Assembly (NCBI RefSeq): GCF_009811555.1
Contig: NZ_BLIN01000005.1
Span: 4,535,501-4,599,500 of the forward strand
DNA: 64,000 nt
Source: Streptomyces caniferus
GTDB lineage: Bacteria > Actinomycetota > Actinomycetes > Streptomycetales > Streptomycetaceae
Reading direction: 5' to 3'
The notes under the pieces were generated by a model. The model was not told where the DNA came from. It did no database searches and saw only the letters and a list, made by a program, of their open reading frames with translations. The position numbers were made by a program, and so were the translations under genes. The number at the start of each line of letters is the position of its first letter. Position 1 is the stretch's first letter. Below, piece after piece: positions 26,798-36,318 of the stretch.

Positions 26798-28306
26798 ATG
26801 GAACTGGCGTTGGCGCCAGAGACTCTGGCCCGATGGCAATTCGGCATCACCACCGTCTACCACTTCCTGTTCGTCCCCCTGACGATCTCCCTCGCCGCTC
26901 TGGTGGCCGGACTCGAGACCGCATGGGTACGCACGGGGAAGCAGGAGTACCTCAAGGCCACCAAATTCTGGGGCAAGCTGTTCCTGATCAACATCGCGAT
27001 GGGTGTCGTCACCGGCATCGTCCAGGAGTTCCAGTTCGGGATGAACTGGTCCGCCTACTCGCGATTCGTCGGTGACGTCTTCGGCGCCCCGCTGGCCTTC
27101 GAGGCGCTCATCGCGTTCTTCTTCGAGTCCACCTTCATCGGACTGTGGATCTTCGGCTGGGACAAGCTGCCGAAGAGGATCCACTGCTTCTGCATGTGGA
27201 TGGTCTCGATCGGCACGATCCTGTCGGCGTACTTCATCCTCGCGGCGAACTCCTGGATGCAGCATCCGGTCGGCTACAAGTACAACGCCGCGAACGGACG
27301 TGCGGAGCTGACCGACTTCTGGAAGGTGTTGACCCAGGACACCACCCTGGTCGTCGTCTTCCACACGCTGACCGCGGCCTTCCTGACCGGCGCCGCGTTC
27401 ATGGTCGGCATCGCCGCCTTCCATCTGATGCGCAAGAAGCACATCAAGGTCATGCGGACGTCGCTGCGGCTCGGGCTGATCACGCTGGTCATCTCGGGCA
27501 TCCTCACCGCGGTCAGCGGCGACTCGCTCGGCAAGGTCATGTTCAAGCAGCAGCCGATGAAGATGGCCGCGGCCGAGGCGCTGTGGGACAAGGAGGAGCC
27601 GGCGCCGTTCTCGGTCTTCGCCTACGGCGATGTCGAGAAGGGGCACAACACGGTCGCCATCGAGATACCCGGCCTGCTGTCCTTCCTCGCGCACAACGAC
27701 TTCAGCTCGCCGGTCCCCGGCATCAACGACGTCAACAAGGCCGAGAAGCAGAAGTTCGGGCCCGGTGACTACCGGCCCAACATCCCGGTCGCCTACTGGG
27801 GCTTCCGCTGGATGATCGGCTTCGGTATGTCGTCCTTCGCCATCGGTCTCGCCGGGCTCTGGCTCACCCGTAAGAAGTTCTGGCTCGCACCGGGGCTGCG
27901 TACGGGCGACGAGGAGCCACCGCATCTCGCGCTCACCAAGAACAAGGTGCTCGGTGCCCGCCTGAGCAAGTGGTACTGGTCGCTCGCCTTCGTCACGCTC
28001 GGCTTCCCGCTCATCGCGAACTCGTGGGGCTGGATCTTCACCGAGATGGGCCGCCAGCCCTGGGCCGTCTACGGCGTACTGCGCACCTCGGACGCGGTGT
28101 CCCCGGGCGTCTCGCAGGGCGAGGTGCTCACCTCGATGATCGTCTTCACCGGGCTCTACGCGATCCTCGCCGTGGTCGAGATCAAGCTGCTGGTGAAGTA
28201 CATCAAGGCCGGACCGCAGGAGCTCAGCGACTCCGACCTCAACCCGCCCACCAAGATCGGCGGCGACAGCACGGACGCCGACCGGCCGATGGCCTTCTCG
28301 TACTAG
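26798..28306 (+). CDS. cydA: Cytochrome bd oxidase subunit I
   Basis: 502 residues, about nine TM helices. The quinol-oxidising subunit that carries haems b558, b595 and d. His22 in Tyr-His-Phe-Leu-Phe matches the first haem ligand of E. coli CydA, and the Gly-Arg-Gln-Pro-Trp motif is present. The Q loop is of the short actinobacterial type. Start ATG 26798 is 6 nt after AAGGAG. First gene of cydA-cydB-cydDC, controlled by the Rex operator and probably a Crp-like site. Confidence 0.97.
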   Translation: MELALAPETLARWQFGITTVYHFLFVPLTISLAALVAGLETAWVRTGKQEYLKATKFWGKLFLINIAMGVVTGIVQEFQFGMNWSAYSRFVGDVFGAPLAFEALIAFFFESTFIGLWIFGWDKLPKRIHCFCMWMVSIGTILSAYFILAANSWMQHPVGYKYNAANGRAELTDFWKVLTQDTTLVVVFHTLTAAFLTGAAFMVGIAAFHLMRKKHIKVMRTSLRLGLITLVISGILTAVSGDSLGKVMFKQQPMKMAAAEALWDKEEPAPFSVFAYGDVEKGHNTVAIEIPGLLSFLAHNDFSSPVPGINDVNKAEKQKFGPGDYRPNIPVAYWGFRWMIGFGMSSFAIGLAGLWLTRKKFWLAPGLRTGDEEPPHLALTKNKVLGARLSKWYWSLAFVTLGFPLIANSWGWIFTEMGRQPWAVYGVLRTSDAVSPGVSQGEVLTSMIVFTGLYAILAVVEIKLLVKYIKAGPQELSDSDLNPPTKIGGDSTDADRPMAFSY

Positions 28307-28315
28307 GAGGCGACT

Positions 28316-29317
28316 GTGCAACTCCACGACGTCTGGTTCGTCCTTATCGCCGTCCTCTGGACCGGGTACTTCTTCCTCGAAGGGTTCGACTTCGGGATCG
28401 GCGTCCACACCAAGCTCCTCGCCCGCGACCGGCGTGAGAAGCGCGTACTGATCAACACCATCGGCCCGGTCTGGGACGGCAACGAGGTCTGGCTGATCAG
28501 CGCGGCCGGTGCGACCTTCGCCGCCTTCCCCGACTGGTACGCCACCCTGCTCTCCGGCTTCTACCTGCCGTTCCTGCTCATCCTCGTATGCCTGATCGTC
28601 CGCGGGGTCGCCTTCGAGTACCGCGCCAAGCGGACCGAGGAGCACTGGCAGCGGAACTGGGAGACCGCGATCTTCTGGACCTCGCTGCTGCCCGCGGTGC
28701 TGTGGGGCGTCGTATTCGGCAACATCGTGCACGGCGTCAAGATCGATGCACACAAGGAGTACGTGGGGAGCGTTCTCGACCTGCTGAACCCGTACGCGAT
28801 CCTGGGCGGGCTGGTCACGCTGACGCTGTTCACCTTCCACGGCGCGGTGTTCGCCTCGCTGAAGACGACGGGTGAGATCCGGGGGCGGGCCCGCCGGCTG
28901 GCGACCGTCCTCGGACTGCTCACCCTGGTGCCGACGGTCGGCTTCCTCGGCTGGACCCAGGCAGACAAGGGCGATGTCAGCAGCCTGATCGCGATGGGCG
29001 TGGTGGTGGTCGCGCTGCTCGCGGCGCTCGGGGCCAACAGGCTCGGGCGCGAGGGCTGGGCGTTCTCCTTCTCCGGTCTCGCTATCGCGGCCGCGGTCAC
29101 GATGCTGTTCCTGACGCTCTTCCCGAACGTCATGCCGTCGACGCTGAACGAGAGCTGGAACCTCACCGTCGGCAGCGCCTCGTCCAGTCCCTACACCCTG
29201 AAGATCATCACGTGGTGCGCCGGTTTCGCCACGCCGCTGGTGATGCTCTACCAAGGGTGGACGTACTGGGTGTTCCGCAAGCGAATCGGCACCCAGCACA
29301 TCGCCGAGGCCCACTAG
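28316..29317 (+). CDS. cydB: Cytochrome bd oxidase subunit II
   Basis: 333 residues, eight or nine TM helices. The N-terminal Val-Gln-Leu-His-Asp-Val-Trp-Phe-Val-Leu and Gly-Phe-Asp-Phe-Gly-Ile-Gly stretches are typical of CydB, the partner of CydA. GTG 28316 lies 9 bp after the cydA stop, and AGGAGG at 28305-28310 overlaps that stop codon, so translation is coupled. It forms the membrane terminal oxidase with CydA for growth at low oxygen. Confidence 0.96.
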   Translation: MQLHDVWFVLIAVLWTGYFFLEGFDFGIGVHTKLLARDRREKRVLINTIGPVWDGNEVWLISAAGATFAAFPDWYATLLSGFYLPFLLILVCLIVRGVAFEYRAKRTEEHWQRNWETAIFWTSLLPAVLWGVVFGNIVHGVKIDAHKEYVGSVLDLLNPYAILGGLVTLTLFTFHGAVFASLKTTGEIRGRARRLATVLGLLTLVPTVGFLGWTQADKGDVSSLIAMGVVVVALLAALGANRLGREGWAFSFSGLAIAAAVTMLFLTLFPNVMPSTLNESWNLTVGSASSSPYTLKIITWCAGFATPLVMLYQGWTYWVFRKRIGTQHIAEAH

Positions 29318-29353
29318 CTGAGCCGCCTCCCCGGTGGCCTCAGCAGGATGGAA

Positions 29354-29367
29354 GTTTCACGTGAAAC
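29354..29367. other. parS site spanning the cydDC start codon
   Basis: Perfect GTTTCACGTGAAAC. Its first base is the last base of the GGAAG ribosome site (29350-29354), and the GTG in its second half (29361-29363) is the inferred start codon of cydDC. Confidence 0.93.
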
Positions 29368-32300
29368 CGGTCGACCCGCGTCTGCTCCGTTACGCCCACG
29401 CCACCCGCGGCTTCCTGGTCGCGGTGGTGGTGCTCGGGCTTGCCGGAGCGGGCCTGGTCATCGGCCAGGCGATGCTGATCGCCGAGATCGTCGTCGGGGC
29501 GTTCCAGCACCACCTCGATCTCGGCGCACTGGCCACCCCGCTGGCGCTGCTCGCCGCGATCTCCGTCGGGCGCGGTCTGGTCACCTGGCTCACCGAGCTG
29601 GCCGCGCACCGCGCCGGTGCGGCGGTCAAGTCCGAGCTGCGGATGCGGCTGATCGAGCGGGCGGCGCGGCTGGGGCCCGGAGCGGTGATCGGCCGCACGG
29701 ACGATGGCGCGCGGACCCCGGAGCCACACGGTCGGGGCGCGGCCGGTGCGGGCGCACCCGACGGCGCGGGGACCCTGGAGATGCGCACCGGCGAACTCAC
29801 CACCCTCGCCACCCGCGGCATCGACGCACTGGACGACTACTTCGCCCGCTATCTGCCGCAGTTGGGCCTGGCCGTCGTCGTCCCCCTCGCGGTGCTGGCC
29901 CGGATCGTCACGGGGGACTGGATCTCGGCGCTCACCATCGTCCTCACCCTTCCGCTGATCCCGCTGTTCATGGTCCTGATCGGCTGGGCCACCCAGGCGC
30001 GGATGGACCGCCAGTGGCGGCTGCTCGCCCGACTGTCGGGCCACTTCCTCGATGTCGTCGAGGGACTGCCGACCCTCAAGGTCTTCGGCCGGGCCAAGGC
30101 CCAGGCCGCGTCCATCCGGGCCATCACCGGCGCTTACCGCCGGGCGACGCTGCGCACCCTGCGGATCGCCTTTCTCTCCTCCTTCGCGCTCGAACTCCTC
30201 GCCACCATCTCGGTCGCGCTGGTCGCGGTCGGCATCGGCATGCGGCTGGTGCACGGGGAGCTCGACCTCTACACCGGCCTGATGGTGCTGGTGCTGGCTC
30301 CCGAGGCCTATCTGCCGTTGCGACAGGTCGGCGCGCAGTACCACGCTGCGGCCGAGGGGCTCTCCGCCGCGGAGGAGATCTTCGCGGTACTGGAGACACC
30401 GCTGCGCGCGACCGGCACCGCGCCCGCGCCCGCGGGCACGGCACTGGCCGTGGAGGACCTGGTGGTCCGCCACCCCGGGCGGACCGGGGACTCGCTCCCG
30501 GCGACCTCGTTCGAGGTCCGGTCCGGCGAGACCGTCGCGCTGGTCGGTCCCTCCGGCGCCGGCAAGTCCACCCTGCTGAGCGTGCTGCTCGGCTTCACCG
30601 CACCGTACGGGGGCCGGGCCCTCGTCGACGGCCGGGACATCGCGTCCCTCTCCCCCGACAGCTGGCGACAGCGGATCGCCTGGGTGCCGCAGCACCCGCA
30701 TCTGTTCGCCGGCACCATCGCCGAGAACGTACGGCTGGCGCGGCCGGACGCGGAGGACGCCGCGGTGCGCACCGCGCTGGGCGACGCGGGCGCGCTGGAC
30801 TTCATCGACGCGCTGCCGGACGGGATGGCGACCCGGCTCGGTGAGTCCGGTGCTGGGCTCTCGGCCGGCCAGCGCCAGCGCCTCGCGCTCGCCCGTGCCT
30901 TCCTCGCCGACCGCCCGATCCTGCTGCTGGACGAGCCCACCGCCAACCTGGACGGCGCGACCGAGGAGGCGATCGTGGCCGCGGTCCGCCGGCTCGCCGT
31001 CGGCCGCACGGTCCTGCTCGTCGTCCACCGGCCGGCGCTGCTGGCGGTGGCGGACCGGGTGGTGCGGCTGCCGGATCCGGTGGGGTCTGCGGATGCGGCG
31101 GGAGCTGTGGACGCGGTGGGCGCGGGGACGGGCCTCAGTACGGCGGTGGCGGCGGTCTCGTGCCAGGAGACGGCTGGGGCCCCGGCGGCAGGCCCGGCCC
31201 TGGACCCGGCCGAGGGCGACCGGGGCTCCGCAAAGGTGGCAGCCGGGGCGCGGGTCCCGGACGAGGGCACCGAGCCCGACCCCCTTCCCGGCCCCGCCCG
31301 GGGTGCGGCGCTCACCCGGCTGCGGCGGACCGCCCGCGCGCATCGGGCACAGTTCGCGGTGGCGCTGCTGCTGGGGAGCCTGGCGCTGTGCAGCGCCGTC
31401 GGACTGATGGCGACCTCGGGATGGCTGATCTCGCGGGCGGCGCAGCAGCCTCCGGTGCTGTACCTGATGGTCGCGGTGACCGCGACCAGGGCGTTCGGCA
31501 TCGGCCGTGCGGTCTTCCGGTACGCCGAGCGGCTGGTCGCCCATGACGCGGTGTTCCGGATGCTCGCCGAGGTGCGTGTCGCCGTCTTCCGGCGGCTGGA
31601 GCGGCTGGCCCCGGCCGGGCTCACGGAGCGCAGCCGCGGCGATCTGCTGTCGCGACTGGTGGCCGATGTCGATGCGGGACAGGACTACTTCCTGCGCTGG
31701 CTGCTGCCCGTGGGGGCGGCGGTACTGGTCGGCGCGGGCACGGTGGGCTTCACCGGATGGCTGTTGCCGGAGGCCGGTGCGATCCTCGCCGTCGGACTGC
31801 TGCTCGCGGGCGTGGGGGTCCCGGTGCTCTCGGGTGCGCTGGCCCGGCGGGCGGAGCGTCAACTGGCGCCCGCGCGCGGGCGGCTCGCGACCCGGGTCGT
31901 CGATGTGCTCACCGGCACCGCCGAGTTGACGGTGGCCGGCGCCCTGCCCGCCCGTACGGAATCGGTGCGGCGCGCCGACCGGGAGCTGACCCGGATCGCC
32001 TCCCGCTCGGCCACCGTGGCCGGAACCGGCGCCGGGCTGTCGGCGCTGCTGTGCGGGCTGACGGTCGCCGCGGCGGCGGTGGCCGGCGTCCAGGCCGTGC
32101 ATGCGGGCCGGTTGGCGGGTGTGGCGCTGGCCGTGGTCGTGCTCACCCCGCTGGCCGCCTTCGAGGCGGTGGCCGGGCTGCCGCTCGCCGTGCAGTACCG
32201 CCGGCGCACCCGGCACGCCGCCGAGCGGGTCTTCGAGGTGCTGGACGCCCCGGTCCCGGTGCAGGAGCCCGCCGTGCCGGCCGACACTCCCGAGACGCCG

Positions 32301-33080
32301 TTCCCGCTGGCCGTACGGGATCTGACCGCGCGCCATCCGGGAGCGGACCGCCCGGCGCTGGACGGCGTCGGCTTCACCTTGACGGCCGGCCACCGGCTCG
32401 CCGTCGTCGGCCCGTCCGGCTCCGGCAAGACCACGCTGGCGCAGGTGCTGCTGCGCTTCCTGGACCGGGAGTCGGGGTCGTACCTGCTGGGCGGCACGGA
32501 CGCCCGGACGGTGGACGGTGACGCGGTCCGGCGGTTGGTGGGGCTGTGTGCGCAGGACGCGCACCTCTTCGACAGCTCGCTGCGGGAGAACCTCAAGCTC
32601 GCCCGCCGCGACCGGCGGGACACCTCGGCCGACGCCGACCGGGACCTGTGGGACGCGCTCGGCCGGGCGCGGCTCGCGCACTGGGTGCGGGGGCTGCCCG
32701 ACGGCCTGGACACCATGGTCGGCGAGCACGGCGCCCGGCTGTCCGGGGGCCAGCGGCAGCGGCTGGCGCTGGCCCGCGCCCTGCTCGCGGACTTCCCGGT
32801 GCTCGTTCTGGACGAGCCCGCCGAGCACCTCGACCTGGCCACCGCCGATGCGCTGACCGCCGATCTGCTGGCCGCGACCGAGGGCCGCACGACGGTGCTG
32901 ATCACCCACCGGCTCACCGGTCTCGACGCGGTCGACGAGGTGCTGGTCCTGGACGAGGGGCAGGTCGCGCAGCGCGGGACGTACGCGGAGCTGGCCGCGG
33001 CCGACGGCCCGTTCCGGCGGATGCTGGAGCGCGAGCGGGCGGTGGACGCGGCGTACGGCGAGGCGCAGCCGGTGGCGTAG
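29361..33080 (+). CDS. cydDC: CydDC fusion: ABC exporter for cytochrome bd assembly
   Basis: 1239 residues: CydD and CydC joined in one chain, as in other Streptomyces. The CydD half has six TM helices, Walker A Gly-Pro-Ser-Gly-Ala-Gly-Lys-Ser-Thr (~396), signature Leu-Ser-Ala-Gly-Gln (~500) and Walker B (~520). An Ala/Gly-rich linker of ~75 residues leads to the CydC half (from ~644), with Walker A Gly-Pro-Ser-Gly-Ser-Gly-Lys-Thr-Thr (~1016) and signature Leu-Ser-Gly-Gly-Gln (~1127). GTG 29361 is preferred to 29334 because GGAAG lies 6 nt upstream and homologues begin Lys-Pro-Val/Ile-Asp-Pro-Arg. CydDC exports thiols and supports haem insertion into CydAB. Confidence 0.95.
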   Translation: MKPVDPRLLRYAHATRGFLVAVVVLGLAGAGLVIGQAMLIAEIVVGAFQHHLDLGALATPLALLAAISVGRGLVTWLTELAAHRAGAAVKSELRMRLIERAARLGPGAVIGRTDDGARTPEPHGRGAAGAGAPDGAGTLEMRTGELTTLATRGIDALDDYFARYLPQLGLAVVVPLAVLARIVTGDWISALTIVLTLPLIPLFMVLIGWATQARMDRQWRLLARLSGHFLDVVEGLPTLKVFGRAKAQAASIRAITGAYRRATLRTLRIAFLSSFALELLATISVALVAVGIGMRLVHGELDLYTGLMVLVLAPEAYLPLRQVGAQYHAAAEGLSAAEEIFAVLETPLRATGTAPAPAGTALAVEDLVVRHPGRTGDSLPATSFEVRSGETVALVGPSGAGKSTLLSVLLGFTAPYGGRALVDGRDIASLSPDSWRQRIAWVPQHPHLFAGTIAENVRLARPDAEDAAVRTALGDAGALDFIDALPDGMATRLGESGAGLSAGQRQRLALARAFLADRPILLLDEPTANLDGATEEAIVAAVRRLAVGRTVLLVVHRPALLAVADRVVRLPDPVGSADAAGAVDAVGAGTGLSTAVAAVSCQETAGAPAAGPALDPAEGDRGSAKVAAGARVPDEGTEPDPLPGPARGAALTRLRRTARAHRAQFAVALLLGSLALCSAVGLMATSGWLISRAAQQPPVLYLMVAVTATRAFGIGRAVFRYAERLVAHDAVFRMLAEVRVAVFRRLERLAPAGLTERSRGDLLSRLVADVDAGQDYFLRWLLPVGAAVLVGAGTVGFTGWLLPEAGAILAVGLLLAGVGVPVLSGALARRAERQLAPARGRLATRVVDVLTGTAELTVAGALPARTESVRRADRELTRIASRSATVAGTGAGLSALLCGLTVAAAAVAGVQAVHAGRLAGVALAVVVLTPLAAFEAVAGLPLAVQYRRRTRHAAERVFEVLDAPVPVQEPAVPADTPETPFPLAVRDLTARHPGADRPALDGVGFTLTAGHRLAVVGPSGSGKTTLAQVLLRFLDRESGSYLLGGTDARTVDGDAVRRLVGLCAQDAHLFDSSLRENLKLARRDRRDTSADADRDLWDALGRARLAHWVRGLPDGLDTMVGEHGARLSGGQRQRLALARALLADFPVLVLDEPAEHLDLATADALTADLLAATEGRTTVLITHRLTGLDAVDEVLVLDEGQVAQRGTYAELAAADGPFRRMLERERAVDAAYGEAQPVA

Positions 33081-33305
33081 GGCGCCCCACGACCCGTGGC
33101 ACGAGGCGAGGCGCAACAGCGGCATACGACGCGCAGCAGGCGGCATGAGGCGGCCCGCAGCCGACGGCGCCAGTTGCCTCGCGGCTGGTGGCGCGGGAGG
33201 GCGTACCGCCCCGTGCCCGGCTCGCCCGCCATACCCCGGCCCCTGCCTCCCGCCGCTCCCCGCCCTCCCCGCATAACTGGACTTTCCCTGGAAATCAGCC
33301 GTTAT

Positions 33306-33311
33306 TAGGCT
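33306..33311 (+). promoter_or_regulatory. -10 TAGGCT, leaderless promoter of the histidine kinase
   Basis: Ends 6 nt before ATG 33318; no ribosome site in between. Confidence 0.5.
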
Positions 33312-33317
33312 CATTGC

Positions 33318-35069
33318 ATGGCAGTCACGGCAGAACCCCCGCCCTCGGACCCCAGGGACCCTGGGAGCGAGGCTGCGGGACTCGACCCCATGGACGCCGC
33401 CACCGAGGCGACGCGCAGTCTGCAGGGCCTGTCGTCCGAGCTGACCGCCCGGGTGCCGCAGCTGCTGGAAGCGATGCGTACGGTCGGCGCGGGTCTTGAT
33501 CTGCACGTCACCCTGGACCGGATCGTGGAGACCGCCGCCGAGCTCGCCGACGCCCGCTATGCCGCGATCGGGATCATCGACGACGCCCGCGAGGGGCTGT
33601 CGGACTTCGTGACGTACGGGGTGGACGGGGAGCAGCACCGGCGGATCGGCGCGCTGCCCGACGGCCACAAGGGTCTGCTCGGTGCGCTCATCCACGATCC
33701 CAAGCCGCTGCGCCTCCGCGACCTCACGAAGGACCCCCGCTCGGCGGGCTTCCCGGCCGGGCACCCGCCGATGCGGACGTTCCTCGGGGTGCCGGTCCGC
33801 GTCCAGGGCGAGATCTTCGGCAACCTCTATCTGACGGAGAAGCGCGACGGCGGGGAGTTCAGCGAGGAGGACCTGCACATGGTGCGGGTGCTGGCCACCG
33901 AGGCCGGTATCGCGATCGGCAACGCCAGGCTGCATGCGGCAACCCGGCAGCGGGAGCGGTGGATCGACGGCTCGGTGGCGGTGACCACCGAACTCCTCGC
34001 CGGCAGCGATGTCGACGATGCGCTTGCGGTGGTCGCCGAGCAGGCCCGCAAACTGGCGGACTCGGCGGCCGGCATCGTGCTGCTGCCGGACGAGGAGGGC
34101 GGTCTGGAGATCGTCGCGGTGTCGGCGGACGACCCCACCGGGATCATGGGGACGCAGATTCCGCCCCACAGCCCGGTCGTCGAGCAACTCCTCGCCGGGG
34201 AAGCGGTGTTCGTGCACGACTCGGCCACCGACCCACGGATGATCACGGACATCGCGGCCCGGTTCGGCCCCAGCATGATGCTGCCGCTCAAGAGCGGCGG
34301 ACGGGTGCTCGGCACTCTGGCGACCCCGCGGGCGAGGGGTGCCCGCCCGTTCACCGGCGCCGAGCGGACGCTGGCCACTCAGTTCGCGGCGCAGGCCGCC
34401 CTGGCGCTGGTCCTGGCGGACGCACAGCGCGACCGCGAGCGGCTGGCGGTCTACGAGGACCGCGACCGGATCGCCCGTGACCTGCACGATCTCGTCATCC
34501 AGCGGCTCTTCGCGACCGGCATGATCCTGGAGAGCGCCCAGCGCAGAACGATCGTGCCGGAGGTGGCCCAGGGCGTCGGCAAGGCCGTCGACGAGCTGGA
34601 CGTCACCATCCAGGAGATCCGCACCGCGATCTTCGCCCTGCAGCAGGGCCCGGCCGAGGCACCGTCCGGGCTGCGGACCCGGGTACTGCGGGAGATCGGC
34701 ACCGCCGCCGTACCGCTCGGCTTCCAGCCGTCGGCCGGTTTCATCGGCCCGGTCGACTCCCGGGTCGGCGAGCTGACCGGCAAGAACCTGATCGCCGCGC
34801 TGCGCGAGGCGCTGTCGAACGCCTTCCGGCACGCCCAGGCGTCCCGGATCGAGGTCGTCGTCGATGCCACGATCCGGCTCCCGGACGGCGCCGACGGCGT
34901 CCGGCTGACCGTCGCCGACGACGGCGTCGGCATCTCGGACGGCGGTCGCCGCAGCGGCCTCAAGAACCTCTCCAAGCGCGCGGAGTCACTGGGCGGGTCC
35001 AGCTGGTTCGGTCCGGGGCTGGGCGAGGGCGGCACGGGGACGACGGTGCGGTGGGAGGCGCCGCTGTAA
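33318..35069 (+). CDS. GAF-domain sensor histidine kinase (DevS/NarL-partner type)
   Basis: 583 residues, no TM helix. Two GAF domains (about 60-205 and 225-370) are followed by a HisKA_3 dimerisation helix with phospho-acceptor His390 in Ala-Arg-Asp-Leu-His-Asp-Leu-Val-Ile-Gln, and an ATPase domain with Glu-Ala-Leu-Ser-Asn-Ala-Phe-Arg-His and Asp-Asp-Gly-Val-Gly-Ile. This is the DosS/DevS arrangement, in which GAF-A can bind haem and sense O2, NO or CO. No response regulator is adjacent. Its place after the cyd genes suggests redox or oxygen sensing; haem binding is inference. Confidence 0.9.
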   Translation: MAVTAEPPPSDPRDPGSEAAGLDPMDAATEATRSLQGLSSELTARVPQLLEAMRTVGAGLDLHVTLDRIVETAAELADARYAAIGIIDDAREGLSDFVTYGVDGEQHRRIGALPDGHKGLLGALIHDPKPLRLRDLTKDPRSAGFPAGHPPMRTFLGVPVRVQGEIFGNLYLTEKRDGGEFSEEDLHMVRVLATEAGIAIGNARLHAATRQRERWIDGSVAVTTELLAGSDVDDALAVVAEQARKLADSAAGIVLLPDEEGGLEIVAVSADDPTGIMGTQIPPHSPVVEQLLAGEAVFVHDSATDPRMITDIAARFGPSMMLPLKSGGRVLGTLATPRARGARPFTGAERTLATQFAAQAALALVLADAQRDRERLAVYEDRDRIARDLHDLVIQRLFATGMILESAQRRTIVPEVAQGVGKAVDELDVTIQEIRTAIFALQQGPAEAPSGLRTRVLREIGTAAVPLGFQPSAGFIGPVDSRVGELTGKNLIAALREALSNAFRHAQASRIEVVVDATIRLPDGADGVRLTVADDGVGISDGGRRSGLKNLSKRAESLGGSSWFGPGLGEGGTGTTVRWEAPL

Positions 35070-35136
35070 GACGGCGGCAGGGCGGGCGCGGGGGCCCGGC
35101 CCGGCTGCGGCTGTCGCCGGGCCGCCGCGCTCGGTG

Positions 35137-36159
35137 CTATCGGGGCTGTCGGTCGGCCCGTGGAGCGCCGTGGCGCAGGATCTGCTCGATGACGGCAGCG
35201 ACACCGTCGTCGTTGTTGGACGCGGTGCGGCCCGTCGTGGCGGCCAGCACGTCCGGATGCGCGTTGGCCATGGCGTACGAGGCGCCGGCCCAGGTCAGCA
35301 TCTCTATGTCATTCGGCATGTCGCCGAAGGCGACGACCTCCTCCGGAGAGATGCCGCGCTCCGCACAGCAGCGGGCGAGGGTGCCGGCCTTGCTGACGCC
35401 GGCTCCGCTGATCTCCAGGAGGGCGGTGGGGCTGGAGCGGGTGAAGGACGCGAGATCGCCCGCGGTCGTACGGGCCAGGGTGAGGAATGCGTCGGGGTCC
35501 AGCTCGGGGTGGTGCGCCAGCAGCTTGATCACGGGCTGCTCGGGGAAGGCGGGGCCGACGGGGTCGGCTGGATCAATGGAGGCTGTGGGGTCGGCGGGCC
35601 CGGTGGGGCTGTTGGTGCCCCCCGACGCGTCGTCCGGCCCCTGGGCGTCCTCGGGCCCGGTCGCGTGCGGGCACAGCGTCGAGACGAAGTCCTCCGCGAG
35701 CAGCTTCTCGGCCGGCGCGACGACCGCGGCCGGGTCCAGGAGGAGGGGCGGGTACTGCGGCTCGTAGTGGATGCCGCCGGTGCGCTCGACCGCGAACGAG
35801 GTGCCGGGCGCGACGTTGCGCAGCATGTCCACGATCGTCAGCGCGACGGTGCGCTCCAGCGGGCTGACCTCGACGATCCGGCCCCCGCGGTGCAGATCGA
35901 CGACGGCCGCGCCGTTCGCGCAGATCGCCAGCCCGTGACCGTGTACATGGTCGCTGACCACGCCCATCCAGCGGGCCGGGCGCCCGGTGACGAAGAACAC
36001 CTCGATGCCGGCCTGCTCCGCGGCGGCCAGTGCGGCGATCGTCCGGTCGGAGACCGTCTTGTCGTCGTGCAGCAGCGTGCCGTCGAGGTCGGTGGCGATC
36101 AGCCGGGGCGCAACGGCCGTTTCGGGCGCCCGTGGTGGCGTGGCGGGGGCATCAGTCAC
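35137..36159 (-). CDS. HAD-IIB (Cof-type) phosphatase with low-complexity insert
   Basis: 340 residues. Motif I Ala-Thr-Asp-Leu-Asp-Gly-Thr-Leu-Leu (~21), motif II Val-Thr-Gly-Arg-Pro, and motif IV [10 protein letters not shown] place it in the Cof/SupH group of sugar-phosphate or flavin-phosphate phosphatases. An Asp/Pro/Gly-rich insert of ~40 residues interrupts the cap domain. The start is GTG 36159 (Val-Thr-Asp-Ala-Pro). A close relative lies at 62883. Divergent from the LLM oxidoreductase. Confidence 0.9.
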   Translation of the reverse strand: MTDAPATPPRAPETAVAPRLIATDLDGTLLHDDKTVSDRTIAALAAAEQAGIEVFFVTGRPARWMGVVSDHVHGHGLAICANGAAVVDLHRGGRIVEVSPLERTVALTIVDMLRNVAPGTSFAVERTGGIHYEPQYPPLLLDPAAVVAPAEKLLAEDFVSTLCPHATGPEDAQGPDDASGGTNSPTGPADPTASIDPADPVGPAFPEQPVIKLLAHHPELDPDAFLTLARTTAGDLASFTRSSPTALLEISGAGVSKAGTLARCCAERGISPEEVVAFGDMPNDIEMLTWAGASYAMANAHPDVLAATTGRTASNNDDGVAAVIEQILRHGAPRADRQPR

Positions 36160-36305
36160 GGGGCCATCTTCCCGTACCGGCGTGCACAGGCGTGCGGTGG
36201 GTTGCGCGCATGAGCCCGTGGCGGCCGGGCCGAGGGCGTACGGACGGGCCGTGGTGGAGCCGTCCACGGCGACCGGGCGAATCGTGAGCACCGTCCGCAC
36301 GCCCG

Positions 36306-36311
36306 TACGCT
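36306..36311 (+). promoter_or_regulatory. -10 TACGCT, leaderless promoter
   Basis: Ends 7 nt before ATG 36319, with no ribosome site between. Confidence 0.4.
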
Positions 36312-36318
36312 CGTGGGT

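Noticed and set aside
29340..34832. Very long open frame on the reverse strand (over 1800 codons), and others such as 26714-29314
   Set aside because: They lie opposite cydA, cydB, cydDC and the kinase, whose proteins are recognisable. Long antisense frames are expected in 70% GC DNA; their translations are Arg/Pro/Gly-rich without domains.
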